Below are positions 17,201-26,978 of a stretch of DNA of 64,000 nucleotides, piece after piece; the stretch's first letter is position 1; every line of letters begins with the position of its first letter. A program made the position numbers and the translations under genes. Location: NCBI RefSeq assembly GCF_016583575.1, contig NZ_NRRG01000011.1:124001-188000 (forward strand), given 5' to 3'. Source of the stretch: Thiocystis violacea (GTDB lineage: Bacteria; Pseudomonadota; Gammaproteobacteria; Chromatiales; Chromatiaceae). The notes under the pieces are model-generated. The model was not told the DNA's origin, ran no database searches, and worked only from the letters and a program-made list of their open reading frames with translations.

Positions 17201-18745
17201 ATGACCCGTAAAAAACTGCCCATCGGTATCCAGACCTTCCGGGTGATCCGCGAGGGGGACTGGTACTACGTCGACAAGACGGCCTTCGCCCTGAGTCTGA
17301 TCGAGTCGGGCCGGCACTATTTTCTGTCGCGTCCGCGCCGTTTCGGAAAATCCCTGTTCATCGATACCCTGGCGGAGCTGTTCGCCGGCAGCGAGCCGCT
17401 GTTTCGGGGGTTGGCGGTTCATGATCGCTGGGACTGGAGTGTCCGCTACCCGGTCATCCGTCTGAGCTTCGCCGCAGGGGTGCTGCACAGCCGATCGGAC
17501 CTGGACGAAAAGATCGCCGAGTTGCTCGACGAGAACGAGCGGCGGCTGGGCGTCAAGGGCGACTACCCCAGTATTTCCGGACGCTTCTCCGAGTTGATCC
17601 GTCTGGCGCATGAGGCGCACGGGGAGCCGGTCGTGGTGCTGGTCGACGAGTACGACAAGCCCATCCTGGACAATTTGACGCGGCCCGAGATCGCGGGCGA
17701 GATGCGCGACGGCCTGCGCAATCTCTATTCCGTCATCAAGAGCGCGGATGCCCAGATCCGCTTCGCCTTCCTTACCGGGGTGAGCAAGTTCAGCAAGGTC
17801 AGCATCTTTTCCGGGTTGAATAACCTCCATGACATCACTGTGTCTCGGGAACATTCGTCCATCTGCGGCTACACCGAAGCGGATCTCGACACTGTCTTCG
17901 CCCCTGAGCTGGAGGGACTGGATCGCGATCGGATCCGCCGCTGGTACAACGGCTACAACTGGACCGGTGAATCGGTCTATAACCCCTTCGATCTGTTATT
18001 GCTGCTGAGGGAACGCCAGTTCCGACCCTGGTGGTTCGAGACCGGCACGCCGACCTTCCTGATCGATCTCCTCACTCAGCGCGGTTTTTTTACCCCGGAT
18101 CTCGCCCGACTGCGCGCCGATGAAGCGCTGCTGTCCGCCTTCGATGTCGACCACATGGCCCCCGAGGCCCTGCTCTGGCAGACCGGCTATCTCACCTTCA
18201 CCGCCACCCGTCAGATCGGCGCGCGCATCGAATACACCCTGGGCTATCCGAATCTGGAGGTCGAGAGCGCGCTGAACGACGTCCTCGCCAAGGCCCTGAT
18301 CGGCCACCCGGCACGCGCGAGCGAACTGGCCAGCCGGCTCTACGATCTGCTCTTCGCCAACGATCTGGCCGGGCTGCATCGCCATTTCGAGAGCCTTTTC
18401 GCCAGCATCCCCCATCAGTGGCACGACACCAACCCCATCGCCCGCTACGAGGGCTATTACGCCAGCGTTTTCTACAGCCATCTGGCCGCGCTCGGGCTGG
18501 ATTTGCGAGTGGAGGACAGTTGTAGCGCCGGACGGCTTGATCTGGCCCTGCGTTTCGAGGGCAGGATCTATCTGTTCGAATTCAAGGTCGTGGAGCTGGA
18601 GCCCGAGGGACGCGCGCTGCGCCAGATCAAGGATCGCGGCTACGCCGACAAATACCACGCCGAGGGCCAGCCGATCCACCTGATCGGGGTGGAATTCAGC
18701 CGCGAGCGCCGGGGCCTCGTGGGGTTCGAGGTGGAGACCCTCTGA
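17201..18745 (+). CDS. AAA-ATPase-like / PD-(D/E)XK nuclease protein
   Basis: 514 residues. The N-terminal part has the AAA-ATPase-like family opening (PIGIQTFRVIREGDWYYVDKT) and the degenerate P-loop SRPRRFGKS (43-51), with the Walker-B-like VVVLVDEYDKPI. The C-terminus carries a PD-(D/E)XK nuclease-like domain: GRLDLAL followed by YLFEFKV and a Tyr-rich GYADKY. Such proteins occur in many copies in Bacteroidetes and gammaproteobacterial sulfur oxidisers and are thought to be selfish or defence elements; no function is established. It stands alone between the toxin-antitoxin-like pair and lemA. The ATG at 17201 is chosen for its match to the family start. Confidence 0.82.
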   Translation: MTRKKLPIGIQTFRVIREGDWYYVDKTAFALSLIESGRHYFLSRPRRFGKSLFIDTLAELFAGSEPLFRGLAVHDRWDWSVRYPVIRLSFAAGVLHSRSDLDEKIAELLDENERRLGVKGDYPSISGRFSELIRLAHEAHGEPVVVLVDEYDKPILDNLTRPEIAGEMRDGLRNLYSVIKSADAQIRFAFLTGVSKFSKVSIFSGLNNLHDITVSREHSSICGYTEADLDTVFAPELEGLDRDRIRRWYNGYNWTGESVYNPFDLLLLLRERQFRPWWFETGTPTFLIDLLTQRGFFTPDLARLRADEALLSAFDVDHMAPEALLWQTGYLTFTATRQIGARIEYTLGYPNLEVESALNDVLAKALIGHPARASELASRLYDLLFANDLAGLHRHFESLFASIPHQWHDTNPIARYEGYYASVFYSHLAALGLDLRVEDSCSAGRLDLALRFEGRIYLFEFKVVELEPEGRALRQIKDRGYADKYHAEGQPIHLIGVEFSRERRGLVGFEVETL

Positions 18746-18871
18746 GCCGGTCGGGGCTGGAGCAGGATCGGAGACGAGGCGTCTTCTGGTTTCGTGCGTT
18801 CGTTCCGGTTCGATCCCGTCCGCGCGCCTAGAATCCGTGTCGACACAGCCGCCCGCCTCAAGGAGACGCCC

Positions 18872-19441
18872 GTGAATCCGACCACCATCATCGTCCTCGC
18901 CCTGATCCTGGTCGTCGTGCTCTACGCGATCCAGATCTACAACCTGCTGGTCCGGCTCAAGCACAACGTCACCCGCGCCTGGTCCAATATCGACGTCGCC
19001 CTCAAGCAGCGCCATGAAGAGCTGCCCAAGCTGGTTGAGGTCTGCAAGCAGTACATGGTCTACGAGCAGGAGACGCTGGAGCGCGTCGTCCAGGCGCGCG
19101 GTGCGGTCGCCGAGGCCAGCCGGCGGGGCGATCCGCGCGCGCTCGGACGCGCCGAGACCGAGCTGCGGATGGGTCTGGGCCACCTCTTCGCCCTGGCCGA
19201 GAATTATCCGGATCTCAAGGCCAACGACAGCTTCCGACACCTGGCCCAGCGGGTCAGCCAGCTTGAGGAACTGATCGCCGACCGGCGCGAGCTTTACAAC
19301 GAGAGCGCTAATCTCAACAACATGCGTATCGAGCAGTTCCCGGATGTGCTGATCGCGCGACTCATGAAGGCCCGAACCTTCGACCTGCTGCAATTCAAGG
19401 AGGCACGGCAGGACGTCGACCTGGGGGCGCTGTTTCGCTGA
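18872..19441 (+). CDS. lemA: LemA family membrane protein
   Basis: 189 residues from a GTG at 18872 with AAGGAG seven bases upstream; an in-frame ATG at 18794 lacks a ribosome-binding site and would add a non-conserved leader. An N-terminal membrane helix (about 4-20) is followed by the LemA core: YNLLVRLKHNVTRAWSNIDV, the long alpha-helical bundle and the ending PDVLIARLM. LemA proteins have a short periplasmic N-terminus and a cytoplasmic helical domain; their biochemical role is unknown. The gene is 20 bp upstream of the GIDE-like gene, a pairing seen in other bacteria, so the two probably act together at the membrane. Confidence 0.9.
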   Translation: MNPTTIIVLALILVVVLYAIQIYNLLVRLKHNVTRAWSNIDVALKQRHEELPKLVEVCKQYMVYEQETLERVVQARGAVAEASRRGDPRALGRAETELRMGLGHLFALAENYPDLKANDSFRHLAQRVSQLEELIADRRELYNESANLNNMRIEQFPDVLIARLMKARTFDLLQFKEARQDVDLGALFR

Positions 19442-19461
19442 GTGCCGGGAGCGAGACGGGC

Positions 19462-20379
19462 ATGGAAACGCGGATTGAATTCGTCCTGGATCTGGACGGC
19501 CTGGAGTTCTGGTTCCTCATGGCCGCCCTGCTTGGCGTCGCCATCTACTCGCTGCACCAGGCGATACGCACCTTCTGGCGGCTGCGCACCATCCTCGACA
19601 CACCCAGATCGAGGATCAAGTCCGCGTCCCAGGGATATCTGGAACTCTCGGGATTTGCCAGCGAGCGCGATGGCGTCGTGCCCGCGCCTCTGACCGACAA
19701 GCCCTGCGTCTGGTATCGGTATCGCGTCCAGAAACGCCGGGGGTCGGGGCGCGACAGCCGCTGGACCACCGTCGAGGAAGGCACGGCCGAGCGTCCCTTC
19801 CTGCTCGACGATGGCAGCGGCCGCTGTCTGGTCGAGCCGGAGGGCGCTCGGCTCAAGCTCCAGCGGACCGAGCAATGGCTCGGTCCCCATCGCGATCCCC
19901 GTCAGCGCCAGATCCGCTTCGCCTGGTTGGGTGGCGGCGAACGCTACCGCTTCACGGAGTCCCGCATCCAGGCCGGCGATCCCGTCTATCTGCTCGGCCG
20001 TTTCGAGACCCCGCGCCGCGGAACCGCCGAGCGCCAGCGTCTCCAGCGCGAACTCCTGCGGCTCTGGAAGCGCGACCCGAAGCGCATGGCCAGTTTCGAC
20101 CTCGATGGCGACGGCCAGATCAGCCCGGACGAATGGGAACGGGCGCGCCAGGAGGCCGAACGCCTCGCCGACCGCTCGGAGGAACAACGCCGCCTCGCGC
20201 CCCCCGTGCCCCGCGTGGTAGATACGGGCGATCCGCGCCACCCCTTCATCATCTCCACCCACTCGCTCGAAGACCTCACATCCAGTCTGCGCTGGACGAC
20301 CTTTGCGTATACGGCGGGTTTTGTCTGTCTGGTTGGACTGATCGGATTCGCGGTGATTCAGCGGCTGGGAGTGGGCTGA
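19462..20379 (+). CDS. GIDE/MULAN-like membrane protein with an EF-hand
   Basis: 305 residues with membrane helices near 14-32 and 279-300. Between them is a domain resembling GIDE, the region shared with the mitochondrial E3 ligase MULAN (GYLELSGFA, KPCVWYRYRVQKR, then a DDGSGRCLVEPEGA beta segment). No RING finger is present. At residues 213-224 there is a textbook calcium-binding EF-hand loop, DLDGDGQISPDE, followed by a charged helix, and SLEDLTSSLRW precedes the second membrane helix. LemA partners usually have GIDE alone; the EF-hand suggests calcium sensing, which is an inference. Function of bacterial GIDE proteins is unknown. Confidence 0.75.
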   Translation: METRIEFVLDLDGLEFWFLMAALLGVAIYSLHQAIRTFWRLRTILDTPRSRIKSASQGYLELSGFASERDGVVPAPLTDKPCVWYRYRVQKRRGSGRDSRWTTVEEGTAERPFLLDDGSGRCLVEPEGARLKLQRTEQWLGPHRDPRQRQIRFAWLGGGERYRFTESRIQAGDPVYLLGRFETPRRGTAERQRLQRELLRLWKRDPKRMASFDLDGDGQISPDEWERARQEAERLADRSEEQRRLAPPVPRVVDTGDPRHPFIISTHSLEDLTSSLRWTTFAYTAGFVCLVGLIGFAVIQRLGVG

Positions 20380-20433
20380 TCCGTCGGTTAAAACGCGCGG
20401 CGTCGATCATCATTTGGCCCATGATGGCCATCC

Positions 20434-20486
20434 CTGGGAGCGCGGGCCTCTGGCCCGCGAGGCGGGCGAGACGCCCGCGTTCCCAG
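20434..20486. repeat. Palindromic intergenic repeat (REP/MITE-like)
   Basis: Outer inverted arms CTGGGAGCGCGGGC (20434-20447) and GCCCGCGTTCCCAG (20473-20486) match with one mismatch. Inside is a second hairpin, GCCCGC...GCGGGC. The nested double palindrome flanked by non-coding DNA is the form of a dispersed extragenic repeat. It lies between the GIDE-like gene and the Rpn nuclease gene, a protein family related to transposases. Confidence 0.65.
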
Positions 20487-20546
20487 GCAGGCCCAACGAT
20501 GATCAAGGCCAAACGCGCTCCTTGTCTCTTGAGTCTCGGAGCGTAC

Positions 20547-20578
20547 AGGATGGGCATCGCTCCCGCTCTGCCCATCCT
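20547..20578. repeat. Second palindromic repeat
   Basis: Perfect 10-bp inverted repeat AGGATGGGCA (20547-20556) / TGCCCATCCT (20569-20578) with a 12-base GC-rich loop. It is 60 bp from the previous palindrome but different in sequence, so two families of extragenic repeat are packed in one gap. Confidence 0.55.
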
Positions 20579-20709
20579 ACCCAAGGCCATGTCTGGATAT
20601 CAGGTGCGAAGGCTATACTCGACAACAACAGGGCAGGCGCGGCCCGTCGCCACCCCGTGCCGTGCAGGAATACCCATCCGATGAACCTATCGACCGAAGG
20701 CTCGACCGC

Positions 20710-21579
20710 ATGACCCGCCGCCGTCTCATCAGCTTCGATTGGGCCATGAAACGGCTGCTGCGCAGCAAGGCCCACTTCGGCATCCTTGAAGGATTTCTCA
20801 GCGAACTGCTGCGCGAGGACATCCAGATCCTGGAAATCCTGGAGAGCGAGAGCAACAAGGACACCGCGATCGAGAAACAGAATCGGGTGGACCTCAAGGC
20901 CCGCAACGCCGGGGGCGAGATCATCCTGATCGAGGTCCAGTACCAGCGCCAGTTCGATTATCTCCAGCGCATCCTGCACAGCACGGCGCGCACGCTGGTG
21001 GAGAACCTCCAGGAAGGTCAACCCTATGGCGAGGTGGTCAAGGTCATCTCGGTCAGCATCCTCTACTTCGACCTGGGCCAGGGCGAGGATTACGTCTATC
21101 ACGGCGCGACCCGTTTCATCGGCCTGCACCGCCACGACGAGCTGCACCTGAGCGAGGCGCAGCAGGAACTCTACCGACGCCAGGAACCACAAGCCCTGTT
21201 CCCGGAGTATTACCTGATCAAGGTGAATCAGTTCGACGACATCGCGCGCGATTCGCTGGACGAATGGATCTATTTCCTCAAGCACGAGGAGGTGCCGGAC
21301 GGCTTTCGGGCGCGGGGTCTGCAAGAGGCCAAGGAGCAGTTGGACATCCTAAAACTGCCGGACGCCGAGCGCTGGGACTACGAGCGCTATCAGGACGATC
21401 TGCACCAGCAGGCCAGCATGGTCCAGTCCTCCTATGGCTGGGGGGTGCACCAGGGGCGCAAACAGGAACGCCTGCGCATCGCCCGGAGCCTGCTGGACCT
21501 GATCGCCGATGACCGGGTACTGGCGGATAAAACGGGTCTGACCGAGACCGAGATTCGCGCCCTGCGGGAGCCGACTTGA
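20710..21579 (+). CDS. Rpn-family PD-(D/E)XK nuclease / putative transposase
   Basis: 289 residues from the ATG at 20710; a GTG 48 bases upstream is in frame but adds a leader unlike the family. The N-terminus reads ISFDWAMKRLLRSKAHFGIL, then the nuclease core NRVDLKARNAGGEIILIEVQ with the catalytic Asp, Glu and Gln of PD-(D/E)XK enzymes. The C-terminal half is helical and ends TGLTETEIRALRE, a tail seen in many Rpn/PDDEXK_2 proteins. Family members (E. coli RpnA-E) are DNA endonucleases that raise RecA-independent recombination. The gene sits next to two palindromic repeats, which could be substrates, but nothing shows that directly. Confidence 0.85.
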   Translation: MTRRRLISFDWAMKRLLRSKAHFGILEGFLSELLREDIQILEILESESNKDTAIEKQNRVDLKARNAGGEIILIEVQYQRQFDYLQRILHSTARTLVENLQEGQPYGEVVKVISVSILYFDLGQGEDYVYHGATRFIGLHRHDELHLSEAQQELYRRQEPQALFPEYYLIKVNQFDDIARDSLDEWIYFLKHEEVPDGFRARGLQEAKEQLDILKLPDAERWDYERYQDDLHQQASMVQSSYGWGVHQGRKQERLRIARSLLDLIADDRVLADKTGLTETEIRALREPT

Positions 21580-21895
21580 GCGACGCCATCCGTCCGCGCG
21601 ATGTCCGCCAGAACAGTCCGAAGGATCTCGACCTGGATCCACCGCGGCCCATTCAAAACCCTGGTCCCTGATCTGATTCGATACGCGACCAGCCAGCGCC
21701 GGTCGCGATTCCCGCTCGATCCAGCCACTTCCGCTAGAATTCGCTCGCGAACACGGATAGGATACTCCGCGTCTTGATCCGAGGATTCGGGCGAGGGTTT
21801 TTGTCTCTCGCGGTTCTATCCGGATCGCGGTATCGGTATCCTGGCTGGATTCTTCAAAAATCCGCCCGCGCGGCGATCGAAACGAAACATAAGAC
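21580..21895. other. Intergenic region upstream of recQ
   Basis: A 316-bp gap. I see no gene, strong hairpin or repeat. A promoter for recQ should be here, but none stands out. Confidence 0.4.
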
Positions 21896-24094
<2,199 letters not shown>

Positions 24095-24143
24095 AATCAG
24101 CCGGCCGCCATCGCTGGCGGCCGGAAGCACGCGCTGGGCGAGA

Positions 24144-25034
24144 TCAGACCTTACGGGCCTCCATCATGCGCTCGATGATGGGTTGCAGGATGATCTCCAT
24201 CGCCATCCCCATCTTGCCGCCAGGGACGACCATGGAGTTACGCCGCGACATGAAGGAGTCGTGGATCATGGCGAGCAGATAAGGGAAATCGATCTGTAAC
24301 TTCTGCGGATCCTTGAAGCGGATGATGACGAAGCTCTCGTCCGGGGTCGGGATGTCGCGGGCGATGAAGGGATTGGAGGTGTCGACCGTCGGCACGCGCT
24401 GGAAGTTGATGTCGGTCATGGAGAACTGCGGCGTGATGTAGCGGATGTAATCCGGCATGCGACGCATGATGGTGTCGACGATCGCCTCGGCGGAGTAGCC
24501 GCGCTCCAGGTTGTCACGATGGATTTTCTGGATCCATTCCAGGTTAACGATCGGCACCACGCCGACCCCGAGGTCGACATGCTGGGCGACATTGGATTCC
24601 TCGGTGATCACCAGTCCATGCAGACCCTCGTAGAAGAGCACGTCGGTGTTCGGCGGGACATCCTCCCAGGGGGTGAACTGACCGGGATCGAGCGAGGTGC
24701 CGAGCCGCGCGTTGAGTTCCCGCGCCTCGTCGTCGCTATGAATGTAATAACGCTTCTTGCCGGTTCCGCTTTCGCCGTATTCGCGAAAGAGTTCCTGCAG
24801 CAGGTCGAAACGATTGGCGTCGGGACCGAAATGACTGAGGCTTTGTCCGCGCTCGGCGAAGCTGGCCATCTCCGTCTTCATGGCGGCGCGGTCGTAGCGG
24901 TGGAAGCTGTCGCCCTCGATCACCGCGGCGCTGATCTTGTCGCGATGGAAGATGTGCTCGAAGGCGCGCTTGACGGTCGTGGTGCCCGCCCCGGACGAGC
25001 CGGTGACGGCGACGATTGGGTGTTTCTTGGACAT
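24144..25034 (-). CDS. prk: Phosphoribulokinase (bacterial type)
   Basis: 296 residues from the ATG at 25034, with GGGGAG six bases upstream. It phosphorylates ribulose 5-phosphate to ribulose 1,5-bisphosphate, the substrate of RuBisCO. The P-loop is TGSSGAGTTT (residues 11-20); downstream are EGDSFHRYDR, FYEGLHGLV and the conserved RRMPDYIRYITPQFS. The length of ~290 residues and absence of the regulatory cysteines of plant enzymes mark the octameric bacterial (class I) form, usually activated by NADH. No RuBisCO or cbb genes lie nearby, so the gene is separate from the main Calvin-cycle operons. It is convergent with recQ and divergent from an RpfC-like kinase. Confidence 0.97.
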   Translation of the reverse strand: MSKKHPIVAVTGSSGAGTTTVKRAFEHIFHRDKISAAVIEGDSFHRYDRAAMKTEMASFAERGQSLSHFGPDANRFDLLQELFREYGESGTGKKRYYIHSDDEARELNARLGTSLDPGQFTPWEDVPPNTDVLFYEGLHGLVITEESNVAQHVDLGVGVVPIVNLEWIQKIHRDNLERGYSAEAIVDTIMRRMPDYIRYITPQFSMTDINFQRVPTVDTSNPFIARDIPTPDESFVIIRFKDPQKLQIDFPYLLAMIHDSFMSRRNSMVVPGGKMGMAMEIILQPIIERMMEARKV

Positions 25035-25075
25035 GTGGCTCTCCCCGTTCTCTATGATTATCTTCGCGTTTGGGT

Positions 25076-25105
25076 GTATGGCCCAATACTGGTTTCCGAT
25101 GTCAA
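25076..25105 (-). promoter_or_regulatory. Candidate promoter for phosphoribulokinase
   Basis: On the minus strand a perfect -35 TTGACA (25105-25100) is followed after 18 bases by CCATAC (25081-25076), a weak -10. The start codon lies 41 bases further on. No clear CbbR-type T-N11-A palindrome was identified by eye. Confidence 0.35.
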
Positions 25106-25204
25106 GGTGTTCGACATGATTCGCTAATATATCACGATCCTGGTACCTGATCGCTGGACGGGAAGCGGTCGGTCGGCCACGGATGGATAAGGGAGGAAGG
25201 ACCG

Positions 25205-26947
25205 ATGAGACAGTACGAATGGCCCAGGCCATGGCGGTATTTTGGGTTCGGTTGGCCGGCGGAATCGCGCGGCCATCCGGAGTTTCAGTCGGGATTGGTG
25301 CGGATCCTGACCGCGCTCTTCGGCGCCGTTTATATCGGTGTCGGGGCCTGGACAGCGTATTACCGGATCGATGTCCCCTACTTCCTGACGATCTACGTGC
25401 TCCACCTGCTGGTGAGTCTGGCCCTCCTGGTCAGCGTGACGAGGCGTCCGGACTGGCCGCTACGCCGCTATCTGGCCATCTGTCTCGACATCGTGGTGGT
25501 CAGTCTCGCCATCTCGGTCACCGAGGAGGCGATCAGTCCCTTCTATCTGCTCTACATCCTCATCTTCATCTCGGCCGGCACCCGCTTTGGGCGGGGCGAA
25601 CTCATCCTGGCCTCGGTAGTGGCGGTGATCGCCTACAACTTCGTCCTGATCGATTTGGATGAGTGGCGCAAGCACACCTTCGAGGCGGCTTTTTTCCTGC
25701 TCCTGCTGGTGCTTCTGCCGCTCTATCAGGCGTCCCTGCTGCGTCAGCTCCAGCGGGCGCGCGAGGAGGCCGAGCGGGCGAACCGGGCCAAGGGCCATTT
25801 CCTGGCCTTCATGACCCACGAACTGCGCACGCCCTTGACCGGCGTGATCGGCATGGCCGAGCTGCTCAATGAGACCCGGCTCGACGCCGAACAGAGCGAA
25901 CAGGTCCGGGCGATCGTCAGTTCCGCCAAGTCGCTCGCGGCCCTGATCGGCGACATCCTGGATTTCTCCAAGATCGAGGCGCGCCAGCTCCGACTCGAAC
26001 GGCTGGCCTTCTCCCCGCGCGAGCTGGTGCGCGAGGTGTGCGCGATCCTTGAAACGCAGGCGCGGGCGGGTGGTTTGACCCTGATTCAGGAGGTCGCGTC
26101 CGAGGTGCCGAGGCGGGTCGTCGGCGACCCCTTACGGGTGCGCCAGATTCTCTACAACCTGCTGGGCAACGCGATCAAGTTCACCGAGCGGGGCGAGGTC
26201 TCGCTACGGTTGAGCCTGCGTCCGCCGGAGGCGTCGGTGGAACGGGCGCATCTGCTGTTCGAGGTCGCCGACACCGGCATCGGTATCCCGAGCGACAAAC
26301 TTGACGTGCTGTTCGAGAGCTTCCGTCAGGCGGACGAATCGACGACGCGCCGTTTCGGTGGCACCGGACTGGGCACCACCATCGCGCGCGAGCTGGCGCT
26401 GCTCATGGGTGGGACGATCGAGGTCGAGAGCGAGGTGGGTCGGGGTAGCCTGTTCCGGGTGCGCCTGCCATGGCTCGATGAACTCCCGTCGGACGTCGCG
26501 GACGAGATCAGCCATGACGAGGAGGCGCGGCGGTCGGATTGGCGCCTTCCCTATGTCGGTCCCGAGATCCGGGTTCTGGTCGCCGAGGACAACGAGATCG
26601 CCGCCAGGGTCATCACCCGTTTTCTCGATCACATGGGATTCGTCCATGCGCGCTTCACGAATGGGGAATCCGCGCTGGAGTCGGCGCTGGCGGGCGGTTA
26701 CCAGATCGCCATCGTGGACATGCACATGCCCAAACTCGACGGAATCGGCTTCACCCGGCGCTATCGGGCCGAGTCGAACGGCCGGCCCCTGCCGATCCTG
26801 GCCCTGACCGCCAACGCCGCCGAGGAGGCGCGACGGGACTGTCTGGCGGCGGGAATGGATGGCTTTCTCGCCAAGCCGGTCAATCCGGATGAACTGCGCC
26901 GGACGGTGGAGCGGCTAGCGCTCGGAGCCCCGAGGGGAGGGGAATGA
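25205..26947 (+). CDS. RpfC-like membrane hybrid histidine kinase
   Basis: 580 residues, ATG preceded by GGGAGGAAGG. The first ~180 residues hold five or so membrane helices without a large periplasmic loop, as in RpfC, the receptor for diffusible-signal-factor fatty acids. Then come HisKA with the phospho-acceptor in FMTHELRTPLTG (His205), an HATPase with DTGIGI and GTGLGT boxes, and a receiver with Asp505 in VDMHMP. No Hpt domain is present, unlike classical RpfC, and no rpfF or rpfG gene is adjacent, so a fatty-acid ligand is not supported. It is divergent from phosphoribulokinase and convergent with a GGDEF gene; a partner regulator must be encoded elsewhere. Confidence 0.85.
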   Translation: MRQYEWPRPWRYFGFGWPAESRGHPEFQSGLVRILTALFGAVYIGVGAWTAYYRIDVPYFLTIYVLHLLVSLALLVSVTRRPDWPLRRYLAICLDIVVVSLAISVTEEAISPFYLLYILIFISAGTRFGRGELILASVVAVIAYNFVLIDLDEWRKHTFEAAFFLLLLVLLPLYQASLLRQLQRAREEAERANRAKGHFLAFMTHELRTPLTGVIGMAELLNETRLDAEQSEQVRAIVSSAKSLAALIGDILDFSKIEARQLRLERLAFSPRELVREVCAILETQARAGGLTLIQEVASEVPRRVVGDPLRVRQILYNLLGNAIKFTERGEVSLRLSLRPPEASVERAHLLFEVADTGIGIPSDKLDVLFESFRQADESTTRRFGGTGLGTTIARELALLMGGTIEVESEVGRGSLFRVRLPWLDELPSDVADEISHDEEARRSDWRLPYVGPEIRVLVAEDNEIAARVITRFLDHMGFVHARFTNGESALESALAGGYQIAIVDMHMPKLDGIGFTRRYRAESNGRPLPILALTANAAEEARRDCLAAGMDGFLAKPVNPDELRRTVERLALGAPRGGE

Positions 26948-26978
26948 AGGCGAGGAGTCCTGGTTTCGGCCGCGAGGC

